From Ceratopteris richardii (lineage: Eukaryota; Streptophyta; Polypodiopsida; Polypodiales; Pteridaceae): 64,000 bases of DNA. The position numbers and the translations under genes are program-made. Under the pieces are notes generated by a model, which ran no database searches, was not told the origin of the DNA, and was given only the letters and a program-made list of their open reading frames with translations. Shown here piece by piece: positions 1 to 11,799 of the stretch (within the stretch, counting starts at the first letter, position 1; every line of letters starts with the position of its first letter). The stretch covers positions 130,442,196 through 130,506,195 of the forward strand of contig CM035412.1 in NCBI GenBank assembly GCA_020310875.1, written 5' to 3'.

Positions 1-351
1 TGTCACTTCGTGGGCGACGCTTATAGCCAACTGATTCTCAACATCTATTACGATAGAGACCGCGTTGGCCTCTTCTTATCTCATTCGCAGAGTTGACGTA
101 GACTCAGTAGTGAAATTCTCTTGAGATTTCGATGGATATACAATGCATATACTTTTTTTGGTTTGTAAATTTTGTATGTGCCTTCACGGTAATCGCAAAA
201 TTTGACTGGATTCTTCGGCTGGCCTTTCGTAAGCTAAGTGTGCCCTTCCCTGCTACAAACACAAAAATCAATCAATACATAGAAAAGGTTTCAGATGGAG
301 ATGGGACCTCGTCATAAAATCAGACAATACATATTGAAGGCATCACATGGG

Positions 352-480
352 GACATCAAGTGGTAGTGTAGTGGCTAAACATGTTGAGCTTCGGATTGAA
401 GGTTTAGGGTTCAATATTCACAAATTGGCCCAACCAAGAATGGATCAAAGATCAAAATCCAAAATAAAAAGAAAAATGCA
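352..480 (+). repeat. Possible tRNA-derived SINE fragment
   Basis: A Pol III A-box-like stretch (TAGTGTAGTGGCTAA, about 370-384) is followed about 30 bases later by a B-box-like GGTTCAATATT near 409-419. An A-rich tail region follows at about 455-475. Box order and spacing fit a tRNA-related SINE head. No target duplication was identified, so the boundaries are approximate and a chance match is possible. Confidence 0.3.
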
Positions 481-1735
481 TAAGAATCTAATCTCAACAT
501 CAAATCAAATATAGTAGTCATAGGTACCTTCTCTTAGGAAAGAAAGAGTCTGATCTTGCTTTTTTCTTAATGCAATCTTTAACAATTGGAATCCCTTACC
601 TTTAGTGAGCAGCCCAATATTTGGGAAGCAAGACTCGAGCTATAGAGCTCTTGTTAGACACTTGAATGTGATAATTGCCAAGCCACATTTCTCTGAGTAG
701 GTGACAATTTCTTCTTTAAAAAAAAAAAAAAGAGAAAGTTTGGCCAAAGTTTAATCTCCCTTTGCTTGAATTGATTGAAAGAACAATTGTACAAGTGAAC
801 ATGCATAGTACACATGGGACCCCTCGTATCCCACAAAGCAGGGGTTGGATTGCCTAAATGTAAACACTAGGGAGAACTGCTCGAAGGCATCTGGTTTAAT
901 ATGGGTTAAAGACATTACACTGGCCTTAAGCCCACACATCTCCTGCTGTAGAGGGGGGTTGAACCCTTGCCCCACTTCAAGAGGCAGAAGGCCCAAACAC
1001 CCAGACTAATCCGCACAAACATTAATAGACAAGAAAAATCATATTTTATGTGGCTTATTATTCATCCAACATCTTGGACCAAATGCAAAGACACAAGAAG
1101 AATTCAGGGCAAACAACCTCATGGTTTGCAAGATGCAAGAGCAGTCAAGGACATTACATATATTCCCTTCCCTCATAATTTGGTTGCAAATTTGGAGAGA
1201 GGTACAAGATTTTGTCCTTTAGAACAAACAATTGTTGTCTTTTGGGAACAAACATTACCAAAAGAAGCATTGGGATGTTAATGAAGCTTTAAGATGTGAT
1301 ACGATGAGAGATTCTATGCAAAACTTGGCTAGAGAGAAATATGGAAACCTTTGTAAACATAGATATCACTGTTGTTAAGAGCTTCTCACTCTTTGCTAGG
1401 AGCTTCTTAGGCATCCTTACTAATATAAACAAAAATGTAAAAGTGATTTTTTTTTAAAGGAATTTTATAGAGTTTGTATCAATGCACAAAAACAAAAAGA
1501 TTTTATGATTTCCCCATTATGGTGGTTTTATGATTTTGGCATTATGGAGATGAGAATGTGATTAACGGATTCTCTAACTTTATTTGTTTCCTCTTGGTTA
1601 GGAGGCCTCGGTTAAGTCCTTCCTTGAAGAGACAACTTTTAGATTGTTAACTTTAGTAGGTTTTATTTTGCTAATCGGGGTTAATAGGTTCTCGTTAGAT
1701 TCCTTGGTTTAGATTGAGTACTTTCTTCCTTCTTT

Positions 1736-1763
1736 GAGAGAGAGAGAGAGAGAGAGAGAGAGG
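1736..1763. repeat. GA microsatellite
   Basis: About 13 uninterrupted GA/AG dinucleotides inside unassigned sequence. Confidence 0.95.
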
Positions 1764-2048
1764 CAAAAGAAAGAAAGGGAAAAGGAGGTTCTTTATTCTC
1801 TTTCCCTTTTCTGTGGTTGCCTTCCCATGATGCTGCCATCTTTGACTTCCCTCTCACTTATGAGGGACAAAATGGGCATTAATGTTCCTGTTGTGGAAGG
1901 GCCATAGCCTCCACCAACAACTAACAAATCAACTAAGTAATTAGCTTGCAAGGCCATTACGGAGATACATGCACATTTCCACCCAACCAACCCCTCCAAT
2001 ATATAGCTCTATGTCAAAGGGGGTAATGAAACTACAAGGAGACATGTG

Positions 2049-2278
2049 TGTTGGAGATAGATGTCTGTGGAAGCACGCGAACATCACAAGGAAGGAGAAG
2101 AAGCTTGGAGCACAACACACAATACTGAATGTATTACTAGAGAATGTACAAAGATAAGTAGCCCATTAGGGCTATAAGCATATATACAAGCCGGGGGAAA
2201 AAAACCTCCTAAAGAGGGAAAAAAGTGCCCCGGTGGTCCTAGTGTGTTCACACACATCACTAGCTAAATATATCAACA
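2049..2278 (-). repeat. C1 3' LTR
   Basis: 230 bp, reading TGTTGG to CAACA on the plus strand. It matches the C2 LTRs (17618-17849, 48020-48249) and the inverted C1 5' LTR. A polypurine tract follows at 2279-2292 (AGTCCCCCTTGGGA on the plus strand), the expected position for second-strand priming. Confidence 0.92.
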
Positions 2279-2289
2279 AGTCCCCCTTG

Positions 2290-3790
2290 GGAGTGATGCG
2301 GTGAACAAGGAGCTGGCATTCATGTATAAGGAAGTGCCAAGCTATGTGCAATGTTCTCCTGCGTGGGCACATATGCCAAGCTGATCTCCCCAGCAGAGAA
2401 CCTCTCCCTGACATAGTGATAATGCACCTCAATGTGCTTAGTGCGAGCATGGATCACAGGGTTCCTCACAACTGCTAGTGTGCTCTGACTGTCAATGAAG
2501 ATGGTGGTGGCAGAAGACTAACCAAAACCCAAATCATCCATAAGGCATCTCAACCACACACACTCAATAGTCGCTGTGAAAGTTGCCCTATACTCAGCCT
2601 CACAACTAGAAGTGGCCACAGTAGGCTGCTTCTTGCTCAACCAAGATATACATGAGCTACCAAGCATGAGCAAAAGCCAGTAGTGGACACACGAGTGTCA
2701 TAGCAACCACCCAATCCGAGTCAGAAAAAGCATGCAAATCTGGTGGTAGTGATCCCCCCTTGGGATAAAACAACCCAAGTAGCCGAGTACCGCTCAAGTA
2801 GCGAAAGATGCGCTTAACCGCCTGCCAATGCTTGACTCCTGGGCAATGCATAAACGTGCTCATCTGTGAGACAACAAACTCAATATCTGGCCAAGTAATG
2901 CATAAGTAAATCAAGCATCCAACAGCCTGCTGATAGAGAACGGCATCAAATGCATCTCTAGCATCATGAAGACTCAATTATAAACCTGTCTCCATAGGAG
3001 TGGCAATAGGCTTACAGTCTTCAAGGCCAAAACACTGCAATAATGTGTCAATGTATTTCGTTTGACAGAAGGCCATTCCACCATCAACTTGCATAAACTG
3101 AATGCCCAAATAGTGATGCAAATGCCCCAAATCAGACATCTCAAATGAGGCATGCAAATCGCCTTAAAATCAGAAATATGCATCTCAATAGGACTAGTGA
3201 GCAACATTTCATCAACATAGACAACAATGATGAGAAGCACATCATTAGCACGCTTAACATATAAGGTGCTTTCAGTTGGACTGTTCTCAAAACCATGTGC
3301 AATCAAATAGGCATGTATCTTCTCATACCAAGCACGTGGTGCTTGCTTTAAACCATACAATGCCTTCTTTAACCTGCACAACTGGTTTTCATGACCTTTT
3401 CGCACAAAGCCACGGGGCTGAGAAACATACACTTCTTCATGCAAGTCACCATTAAAAAATGCTCTTTTAATGTCCAACTGATGTACATTCAAACCATGAT
3501 GAGCTGCAAGTGCACAGATGCTACGAACTGTAGTCATTCAGTAAGTAAGTGCAAAGGTCTCATCAAAATCAATGCCTCTTTCCTGTGCATAACCCTTTGC
3601 AACAAGTCTAGCCTTATACCTGTAAATTGTACCATCAGGCTTACACTTCAGTTTGTATACTCACTTAGTCCCAATGGCCTTTTTGCCAGGAGGCAAGTCA
3701 CATAAAGAACAACTGCCATTCTTCATTATAGCATCATATTTAGATTGCATAACATCCATCCAATTTTCTGAATTTTGTGCTTCATCAAAC
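2290..3790 (-). pseudogene. C1 reverse transcriptase and RNase H (broken)
   Basis: This is the C-terminal part of the copia polyprotein, which copies element RNA into DNA. RT motifs are readable at 2974-3537: the DIKRAFFNGDL block, GLKQAPRAWYEK and a catalytic box that reads YVDE instead of YVDD. The second metal-binding aspartate is therefore changed to glutamate. The RNase H part lies at 2290-2977 in broken frames (YLCITWPDIEF; KHWQAVKRIFRYLSGT). Stops and at least one frameshift separate the blocks, so the gene is inactive. The order RT then RNase H, next to a polypurine tract and LTR, is standard for copia. The homologous copy in C2 keeps YVDD. Confidence 0.88.
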
Positions 3791-5471
3791 AAAACAGGCT
3801 CATTCTCATCATAGAGACTAGGTGCAGCCATAGCATAGCAATCTGATGCAAAAGAGGCACTATGAGAGATAGAACGAGTACGATATGATAGAGGTGCATC
3901 TAATTTGCTGTCATGCAAAGTCTGCACCAGCCATTTTGGCATAGTTTTTGCCTGCTCAATATCAGCTCTCTCATCAACTAGTGCATCATGTAAATCTGCA
4001 TAAAAAATGGAATGATCTGCATCATCACATGAAACCTGCAAAGGCTGAGAAGTTGCCTCATTGGGACCAGCACTAGACTGTCCACCTGTAAAAAGAGGCA
4101 GCAAAGTATCATACATTTCTTTGGAGCTAACATACGTCTCCTTAGTACATGAAAGCAATGGCTGTATAGCATCTTCCACAAAAACAACATCACGGCTAAG
4201 CAGAATGCGTTTAGTCTGTGGGTGATATAGACGATAGCCTTTACTCTCAGAATTGTACCCAACAAAAATACATTTTACTACTTTATCATCCAATTTTCTG
4301 CGATGTTGTTCAGGCACTAATGCATATGCCAAACAACCAAAAACACGCAGATGAGCAACAGATGGCTTGCGATCATGCCAAGCCTCATATGGAGTGATAG
4401 ACTGCAACACTTTAGTGGGACACCTGTTAAGTACATATGCTGCACACATGACAGCCTCGAGCTAGAACCTATGTCGTAAAGCCTGACTCTTGACCATACA
4501 CCTCACCATCTCCATGAGTGACCTCTTCTTTCATTCAAAAACTCCATTATGTTGAGGTGTATACGGAAGTGTACATTGGTGTTTTATCCCATGTTTAGCC
4601 ATAAATGCATTAAAATCAGAAGACATATATTCCCCCCCTCGATCAAAACGGAGGGTGCCCATTTTACATGTTGACAGATTTTCAACCAAAAAAACTGTTT
4701 GAAGCACGTGAACACTTTGGACTTTGCCTTCAATGGATATACCCATGCATGCCTGGAAAAATCATCAATGAAAGTCACGAAGTAAAGATAATTTCCAAAA
4801 GAAGGTGTCTGCATAGGACCACAGACATCACTATGTACAAGCTCCAATTTCTGAGTAGCCCGAACTAAACCATCTTTTGGAAATGAGGAACGCTGCATTT
4901 TGCCCAAAATACAGCCTTCACAAACATGTTTTTGAGGTGCCTCAAGTTTGGGCAAAGAGGACACCATTTCAGATTTCTGTAGGCGTAGCAAACTAGCAAA
5001 ATTCAGATGACCAAAGCGTGCATGCCAAAGCTTTGCATCTGACATAGCCTGAGAATCATGTACTGCACATGCCGAATCATTCAGAGATCTTTCATAGTCT
5101 ATGAGCTTATACAGCCCACGACATAAAATGCCAGAAGCAATAATCACATCGCCATTTGAGAGATCATGAACTGTACACCTGTCATCAACAAATTTCACAA
5201 CAAAGCCAATCTCGGCTAATGCAAGAACTGATAAGAGGTTCTTCTTGATCCCTGGCAAAAATAAAGTATCTGACAAAGTGAAAGAACTACCATCAGCAGT
5301 AGTCAAAATGATCTTATCAACTCCCATAATAGGATAAGAGGAGTTGTTGGTGCATGTAACAGTATTCCCTGTAGGGGCAGGCTCACGTGAAGAGAAGAAA
5401 CTGCGCTGCGAGGTAATATGTTTGGTCGCTCCACTGTCAAAATACCAAACATCTGAGTCTACTGCAGACAT
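3661..5471 (-). pseudogene. C1 protease and integrase (broken)
   Basis: On the minus strand from 5471 the frame opens with a retropepsin-type active site (WYFDSGATKHIT, DSG intact). A GAG-pre-integrase module (LWHARFGHLNF) and zinc-binding cysteines (CEGCILGK) follow. The integrase core comes next: HSDVCGP with FVTFIDDFSRHAW, then FDRGGEY near 4640, then PYTPQHNG near 4540. The catalytic-glutamate region is interrupted by a stop after FE at about 4531. The 3661-4449 part holds the integrase C-terminal region (RVFGCLAYALVPEQHRRK, CIFVGYNSESKGYRLY) and runs to GKKAIGTK at the start of RT. These proteins would mature the polyprotein and insert the cDNA. Stops at 3661 and 4450-4530 and a frameshift near 4584-4746 disable it. 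Confidence 0.88.
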
Positions 5472-5474
5472 GCA

Positions 5475-6521
5475 CTACTCATGAGAAGATGGGTCAAAAC
5501 TGCAGACAGTAGTAAACACCCATTCTTCTTTCTGCACAAGATTAGCGGACTCTGTTTTTGGTGTAGAGGCCTCTGCAACAACCATTCCAGCCTCTTTCTT
5601 CTTTGCCTGTTTAGCAGCCAGTTTTGGACAGTTCTTTATGATATGATCATTCCCTTTACAGTACTTGCATAACAATTTTTGCCTTTCTGATTTCTTCTCA
5701 TCTTTATCTTCCTTCTTCGAATGTGCAGCATTTGCAGATTTCTGCTTACTAGTTGAAGAGCTCCATTTTCCTTTGCCCTTTTGACTAGCCAGGAAAGCTT
5801 GATCTGCAACACGCATAATGGACTTGTTCTACCTGGACTGATCTTCCTGCAAAAGGACAGAGACTAACTCCTCAAATAACAAGGCATTTGGATTTCCCTT
5901 CATCATTAACTGAAGAGTAGAAGCAAAAATCTAATATGAATTAGGAAGACCATTCAGAACGGTCTGCACAAGTGAGCTATCTGGTATAACCTCATTAGCA
6001 GAAATCAACTGTTCCTTCAAGTCTTTGATCTTTGTTAGAAAACTGTCCATAGAATCACCTTCATTCATGTGCTCACTCTCCAACTGTTTTCGGAGGTAAG
6101 CAACATAAGCCTCATTCCTAGCTTGGTACAATGTGGTTAGTGTATCCCAAGCATCCTTAGCTATTCTGTAAGAGCGAATATGAGGAATAATGGCATGTTT
6201 GAGAGACAAAGCTATCAATGCATGTGCCTAGGCATCTCTGCCATCCCAACGAATTTGCTCTATAGTAGCTACAACAGAAACTGCAGCACGAACATGAATA
6301 TGCAGAATATCATCATCTTCGACACCTTCTGCTTGAGCTTCTGTACCTGCAGTTGTAACAGTTGCAGGTGTGATAGGACGTTTTTCAACACCCTACACAA
6401 TGTTCCATAGTCCTTTTGCAACCAATACATGTCGCATCATATAAGCCCATAACGGGTAGTTGGTACCATCCAACTTATCCTCAATAGCCAACATACGGAG
6501 TACATCACTACTTTCAGCCAT
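5475..6521 (-). pseudogene. C1 gag (broken)
   Basis: Copia Gag, the structural protein of the cytoplasmic particle. The start is ATG at 6521 (reading MAESSDV), chosen because C2 has the same start at 47659. The LDGTNYPLWAYMMRHV block is typical of copia Gag N-termini. The UBN2-type core lies at 5931-6218 (AWDTLTTLYQARNEA). A CCHC zinc knuckle (CKYCKGNDHIIKNC) lies at about 5620-5680, after a lysine-rich stretch. In-frame TAG codons occur after LWNIV (about 6395) and after LPNSY (about 5931). C2 has stops at the same two codons. The 5' leader continues to 6787, where G1 is inserted. Confidence 0.85.
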
Positions 6522-6787
6522 GACCGGTGACTAAAATACCTTGATGCAGAAAATTGAATGTATCTCAAAAAGTTGAACAGAATTGCCCTGACGAATTCCA
6601 CTAGACTTGTAGCAGGCTTCTAGATGCTTATACTGGTGAATAGAAACTGGTATATAGCTTTGGCGCAAAAAGACAAAATAGCTTGCACAAGCACTGTGAT
6701 AGTGCATTTGGAGGCCGAAACGAGCTCAGATCGCGATTTCGGCACCACAGAGCGAAGCAGTTTTGATCTCGAAAACATGCTGAGTAT
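6522..6787 (-). other. C1 leader, proximal part
   Basis: Untranslated leader of C1 between gag and the G1 insertion point. It aligns with C2 47660-47930. The missing distal leader, primer site and 5' LTR lie across G1 at 15600-15897, inverted. The bases next to G1 are AGTAT (6783-6787). Confidence 0.8.
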
Positions 6788-7278
6788 TGTAAGATGCCGG
6801 AAAGGAACTCCTAAACTTTGTAATGTACCTTGAAAAGTCGCATGGATACTAAAAAAGGCGTAGTGAAAAAGTTGTAACTCTTTATGAATTAATGAAAGAA
6901 GAGTCGCGTGAAGCAGTAGGCATTGTGTCGCCGGACTGTTCGTCTGGGCGAGAGCCTACAGTGAAGTGCAGTGTTGCCAAAATTCTGTGTAATCTGAGTA
7001 TTTGTCAATTTTGGTGATTAAGCTTAATAATTAATTAAGTCTTAATGACATATTAAAGATTAACGGGTTAACGTGATACGTGAAGAAGTTATATAGTTGA
7101 TTGTGCGGTATTGAAGTGTCTGTAAACATATTCAAAATAGTGAATGCATTAAAGGCTGTGAAGTAGTATACTTGAGTCTGTAGATTTGGGAAAATACAAA
7201 CAGGGCCTCTGTTTTACAGACCCCTAACCATCCTAAGAACCCAGAGTTGAATTAACTTTAAACCGATAAGGTTAAACA
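6788..7278 (+). repeat. G1 5' LTR
   Basis: 491 bp, from TGTAAGATGCC to GGTTAAACA. It is defined by matching the two pieces of the 3' LTR (15499-15599 direct, 15903-16290 reversed) and by the primer site just after it. Confidence 0.9.
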
Positions 7279-7297
7279 CTGGTGCCGTCTGTGGGAA
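7279..7297 (+). other. G1 primer binding site
   Basis: CTGGTGCCGTCTGTGGGAA directly abuts the LTR. It resembles the TGGCGCCGTCTGTGGGAA-type site of Tat-lineage elements, with one C-to-T change in the core. Confidence 0.8.
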
Positions 7298-7544
7298 ATG
7301 GAGTAGCTAGTTGAAGAAGAAGGTTAAGGTTCGAAGACAAATCCTTTGATATATGCTGGTAACACGCTCCGGTGAATCATATCCCAAATATTGAAGTGAT
7401 CCACATCCCTGGGCACTTCCGAATCTGTTAGGGTCACCCTCTGGTGGTAGAAGTGAAGAACAATTAAGTTCAGTTGTAGAAGGTTCAATTCAATAAGCAA
7501 GTGGTAATTGCGGTGGCAGTTCAGTGCTGTGCAGAAGCAGTTTG

Positions 7545-7775
7545 CTAGAGTGCGATGATAATCCGGTGTGTTCCGGTGACATTCCGGTACATTCTGAAGA
7601 CAATACTTTGGTTCCTGGGGGTATCCTGGCGTTGTCTGATGATAACTCGATATTGTCCAGAGACAATTCAGTGATTTTAGGTGACAGTTCGGTATTGTCC
7701 AGGGACAATTCGGAGCTCTCCGATGATAATACGGTGATTTTCGATGGTAATGCGCTATTCTTCGGTAGGAATTTA
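7545..7775 (+). repeat. 21-bp tandem repeats in G1 leader or gag N-terminus
   Basis: About ten diverged 21-bp units (for example ATTGTCCAGGGACAATTCGG) lie between the primer site and gag. Because the period is a multiple of three, they read as heptad repeats (S-[DR]-D-N-S-x-[IL] type) in the gag frame and as different heptads on the other strand. The plus frame joins gag across one TGA at 7803, so the repeats may be the Gag N-terminus. The minus-strand open frames (7324-7951) are by-products of the repeat. Confidence 0.7.
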
Positions 7776-7805
7776 TTGCATTCACCATTTTTAGGAATAA
7801 GTTGA

Positions 7806-9060
7806 GCCAATTTGGACACTAAAGTCGAGAAGGGGCTGTTTGATTTTGAGTTAAGCAATCGGTTCAGAGAAATCTTTGGACCGGAAGGTTGGCAAAGTGA
7901 CCATACGGTCCAAGCACAACCAGAAAGCCGCCCCCAAAGTCCAGGCAACATGAGTAGTTCTCAGCAACAACAGCAGCAACAACAACAGGAGTAGCAGCAA
8001 CAACAGATTATTCCACCACGTCTATTGCCAGCCAGAGTCATGTACACAAAATTTGGAGGTTTTTCGAGAGACGATCGTGACGCGCATGTGCAGACATTTG
8101 AAATTAATTATGCAGTTTTGAATTACCCAACAGACCCTGCGTATAAAGCCATCGTGTTCAAGTCAACTTTGGTTAATGAAGCTGCTCGCTGGTTAACGGA
8201 ATACGATTTGAGCCATTTCTGATAGTATGATGATGTGAAGGATGCCTTTCTACAACAATTCTGGTTAAAGAAAAACCCAGCAGAAATTTTTGATTACCTG
8301 TAGAATAACAGGCAGAATCCATACCAAAATGTACAAGATTATGCCACGTTATTTCGGACTCATTTACGATAGTTACCACCAGCGCATGCCAATTTACTAG
8401 ACGACGTTATCACTCAGTGGTTTATCAATGGATTGAAGCCCCAATTAAAGGAGATCATGATCATACAGAGTGTGGGTGGAATGACTTTGGATGCCGTAAT
8501 TGCTATGGCATTATAATTAGAAAATAAGGTGGGCGGATTCACTGAAGATCTAGAGTGGCTGAAAGCATCCAAGCAATCCAACGAGGATCCTTTGAAACAG
8601 ATTTACTATACCAAATGCAAAAATCATGGGCACAGCAGCTCAGCATGCGCTCCAAATCAATTATATTGCACCATTTGTCACACAGCGGACCACACTACGG
8701 AGACTTGTCCATATAATGCAAAGGTACAGAGCAGAGCCGCTGTTAATGCCATCATTCAAGAACAAGGGCAGCCGGCCAGTCATTATGTACCACCACAGAT
8801 GAGAAATACCCCATACCAGGGATGCAAGAATTATCGAGGAGGACGGTCAACTAACTTTGGGCAAACTCAGTGGAATGCGGGTACAATAGGTGAAGGTGCA
8901 TCTCCTCCACCCCTAAATGTCATTTTTGTGGTGAAATTGGGCATATCCGAAGGTTCTGTAATGATGCGGCCGAGTACGATAAAAAGAAAAAGGAATGCCA
9001 ACATCCAATGGCAAATATGGTGTACATTTCAGTAGTAGACACGCAAGCAGCAGTGGTCCA
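7806..9060 (+). pseudogene. G1 gag (broken)
   Basis: Gypsy Gag. The first long open stretch starts without an ATG at about 7812. The first in-frame ATG precedes a glutamine run (CAG/CAA, about 7950-8010). The Retrotrans_gag-like core is KFGGFSRDDRDAHVQTFE (about 8047-8100) with EAARWLTEYD further on. C-terminal zinc knuckles: CTICHTADHTTETC near 8667-8710, and CHFCGEIGHIRRFC near 8920-8965, which lies in another frame after an indel near 8910. In-frame stops: TAG at 7992, 8223, 8301 and 8370, TGA at 8220, TAA at 8514. Gag would form the particle and bind RNA through the knuckles. The frame then runs on into protease through a TRSGK motif near 9062, so gag and pol were probably one frame. Confidence 0.82.
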
Positions 9061-9061
9061 A

Positions 9062-10200
9062 ACACGTTCAGGAAAGCAATTATAGCCAACTGCAGAGATT
9101 TTTGAACCTGGAATTCATGAACAACAGAAGGTGTTTACAAAAGCAAGCAAGTGAGTGATGCAGGAACAAACCGTGTTCTCTGACCCGGTTCCGGTGACGC
9201 AGCAAAGCATACCACCGGAAGTACCAGAAGGGCGAAATGTGACTCACACAGTACCAGAGTCCATACCGGAGACAGTACCGGAAACAACCAAAACTGATTC
9301 GGTGTGGGATGTTCTGTCCAAGGCATCAATTACATTGCCCTTGGGTCAATTATTGGCTTTGATCCCTGGAGTGCGTCAACAGTTCCAATAGCAGGTCAGT
9401 CCAGGATCCTCGAGTGCTCTCGCAAGAGCCACAATCCAATCGGGATTGGACCCAATGGTGGACCATACGGTACCACTGATTACGATATGCTACAAAAACC
9501 ATAAAATCACACAAGTCTTAATTGATGGCGGATCTGGTGTAAACATAGCAACAACAACACTTTGCAAACGGATGGGGTGGACGCAAATTGATCCTGTTCA
9601 ATTCTTTGTACGCATGGCTGATCAATCTCGAGTCCATCCGGTGGGCTTGGTGCGAGACATTCTGATTACTCTACAAGGTGTTGTCTTCAAAATGACCTTT
9701 GTTGTTCTGGAATTACCGGAATCTAGCCTGGACTACAACGTGCTCTTTGGACGTCCTTGGTTAAAACAAGCTAAGGTAGTGGAAGACTGGTCAGCACATG
9801 AATTAGTTTATGAAAATAACCACTGGAAATATGTTGTTCCACTGGACGATATGAAACCTTGTGACTTACATGCACGACCATATCTAGCGGAGCCTATACA
9901 CATGTTGGATGGTCTCTCCGATGATGAAGAGGAAGCTTTCCTTATAGCCAACAAGGATCTGATGGCCCTTGGCACTGTAGATTTACAAACGGTGGCTGAT
10001 AATTAGAGTCCGTCAGCCTATACGGTGGTACGACTGACCGGTGAGCATGAGTCAAGTACAAAACAACCATTGGATGATACGATGCTCCAACAATTACGTC
10101 AATCAGGAGAGGATTTGGAGATGCCCCGGTAGTTCTACATACCATAAGATCAATTGGTTACCTCCAATTTAGGTGTTCACACCAACCCATGACTAGTAAA
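9062..10200 (+). pseudogene. G1 protease region
   Basis: Retropepsin-like protease that would cleave the Gag-Pol polyprotein. The active site reads LIDGGSGVNIAT at about 9518-9550; DGGS is the Tat-type variant of DSG/DTG. The second lobe carries LDYNVLFGRPWL at about 9729-9762, the gypsy equivalent of the ILGxDF motif. Upstream, 9155-9391 is a linker rich in VPE/IPE. Stops are TAG 9083, TGA 9152, TAG 9389, TAG 10004, TAG 10130, TAA 10145 and TGA 10190. At 10004 and 10190 the related G3 has TGG, which shows G-to-A changes. G3 (48570-49445) is the closest relative in the window. Confidence 0.85.
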
Positions 10201-10207
10201 AATTAAG

Positions 10208-11773
10208 GTGGGACTATCAGAGACCTTCCAGGATAACTTGTTGCAGTTGCTACGAGAGTTCTCTGATGTGTTTGCATGGGATTACCGGGATATGAAGGGG
10301 TTGGACCCGAGGATTTATCAACACAGGGTAGTGCTAAAACCAGATGCGCAACCTATCAAACAACCCAGTTACAGAATGAATCCTCACTATGCGGCACATG
10401 CCAAAGTAGAACTTGATCGATTGTTGAAGGTGGGGTTTATTGTGCCTATTGAGCATGCAGAGTGGATTTCCCCCATTGTCATAGTCTCGAAGAAGAATAA
10501 GCAATTACGGATATGCGTGGACTACCAAAAATTAAATGCCGCCACCGTACCTAATCCATTTCCGTTGCCATTCCTAACAATGTTAGATGATGTGGCCGGT
10601 TGAGAGATGTATTCCTTTCTGGATGGATATAGTGGCTATAACTAAGTCCGAATGGTGGAGCAAGACATTCCAAAGACCGCATTTATTACAAATTGGGGTG
10701 TCTATGCATGTACAATAATGTGGTTTGGTCTGCGCAATGCTCCAAGTACGTTCCAGCGTTGCATGCACGAAATTTTCTCTCCCTATCTCACTACATTTAT
10801 GAGGGTTTACTTGGATGACTTCTCCTTATCTGGTGATACTTCGACACATCTGTACCATTTACGGTGCTGTTTTTCCAAGTGTCGAGAATACCATTTGTGC
10901 TTAAACCCAAATAAATCAGTGTTCTCGGTGTCTTGTGGCAAGTTGCTAGGGCACATTATCTCAAAATAGGGAATTCAAGTTGATCCAGATAAGGTGAAGA
11001 CCGTACTAGAGGCACCTGATCCAAAGACACCCAAAGAAGTGATGCGTTTCTTGGGACAAATCTGGTGGCATGGACGACACTTGTGGTGGCTTGCTCATTT
11101 GGCCACACCCCTCAATCGATTGATCACTAGTACTCCTCGCCAATTTGAATGGACCGAAGCCTATCAGTTGTCTTTTGACCGCTTGAAATCGCTGTTAACG
11201 CAGGCACCTATTCTCCAAGCACCGAATTGGGAACTTCCATTTCATGTCTTTGTGGATGCTTCCGGCATTGCCATTGGCAACGTGCTAATGCAGCAAATGG
11301 AGAAGTGGTTTCGTCTCGTGTATTATGCGAGTCGCAGATTAGCCCTGCCAGAGTGCAATTACTTAGTCTTTGAACGAGAATGTCTCGGATTAGTGTATTC
11401 GGTGAAGAAATTCCGGCATTATTTACTGGGATGACGCTTCACTTTCCATGTCGATCACGCAACCTTGGTGTACCTTGTTCGCCAACAGAATTTAGGAGGA
11501 AGGTTAGCACGATGGGTATTACTGCTCCAAGAGTTTGATTATTCAGTAGTACATCACCCGGGGTCAGCACACGCACTTGCTGACTTTCTCTCGCGGTTGG
11601 ATTCTGATGAACTTTCGGAAGGAGTTGATGATACAACACCCACTATTTATGCAGTAGAGAACATCTGGGATGATCAACGGGAATTGCCGGTACCCTCTTC
11701 TTACTATGCCACCTTGCTTCTATTCTTGAATAGTGGATGTCCACCTAGTACGATCTCTTTCGCTGCTCGATGA
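10208..11773 (+). pseudogene. G1 reverse transcriptase and RNase H (broken)
   Basis: RT begins with a stretch around YRDMKGLDPRIYQHRV. It shows the gypsy signatures EHAEWISPIVIVSKK and RICVDYQKLNAATVPNPFPL, then the catalytic VYLDDFSLSGD at about 10806-10835. The connection reads FLGQIWWHGR. RNase H has HVFVDASGIAIG (about 11245-11280) and FERECLGLVYSVKKFRHYLLG up to 11434, then VDHATLVYLVRQQ. The catalytic residues look present. The whole region stays in one frame and is broken only by stops: TGA 10601, TAA 10643, TAG 10967, TGA 11432, TGA 11771. This enzyme would make cDNA in the particle. No second RNase H copy is visible. Confidence 0.88.
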
Positions 11774-11799
11774 AGACTAGCCACATATAGTCAGCGATT

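Larger units (their letters stand above)
1..2043. other. Unassigned sequence left of C1
   Basis: No coding region is supported here. The open frames are all under about 105 codons, overlap on both strands and resemble no protein I recognise. Visible items are a tRNA-like stretch near 365-420, an A-rich run at 717-732 and a GA microsatellite at 1736-1763. The segment ends at the ATGTG target duplication of C1 (2044-2048). It may itself be decayed repeat, but I see no LTR ends or polyprotein motifs. Confidence 0.6.

Noticed and set aside
967..1281. 104-codon ORF in the left flank
   Set aside because: No recognisable domain, no biased codon use visible, surrounded by stops and competing frames.
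7324..7951. Two minus-strand open frames of about 150 codons
   Set aside because: Caused by 21-bp repeats whose period is a multiple of three. They are antisense to the G1 leader and gag and have different heptads in each frame.
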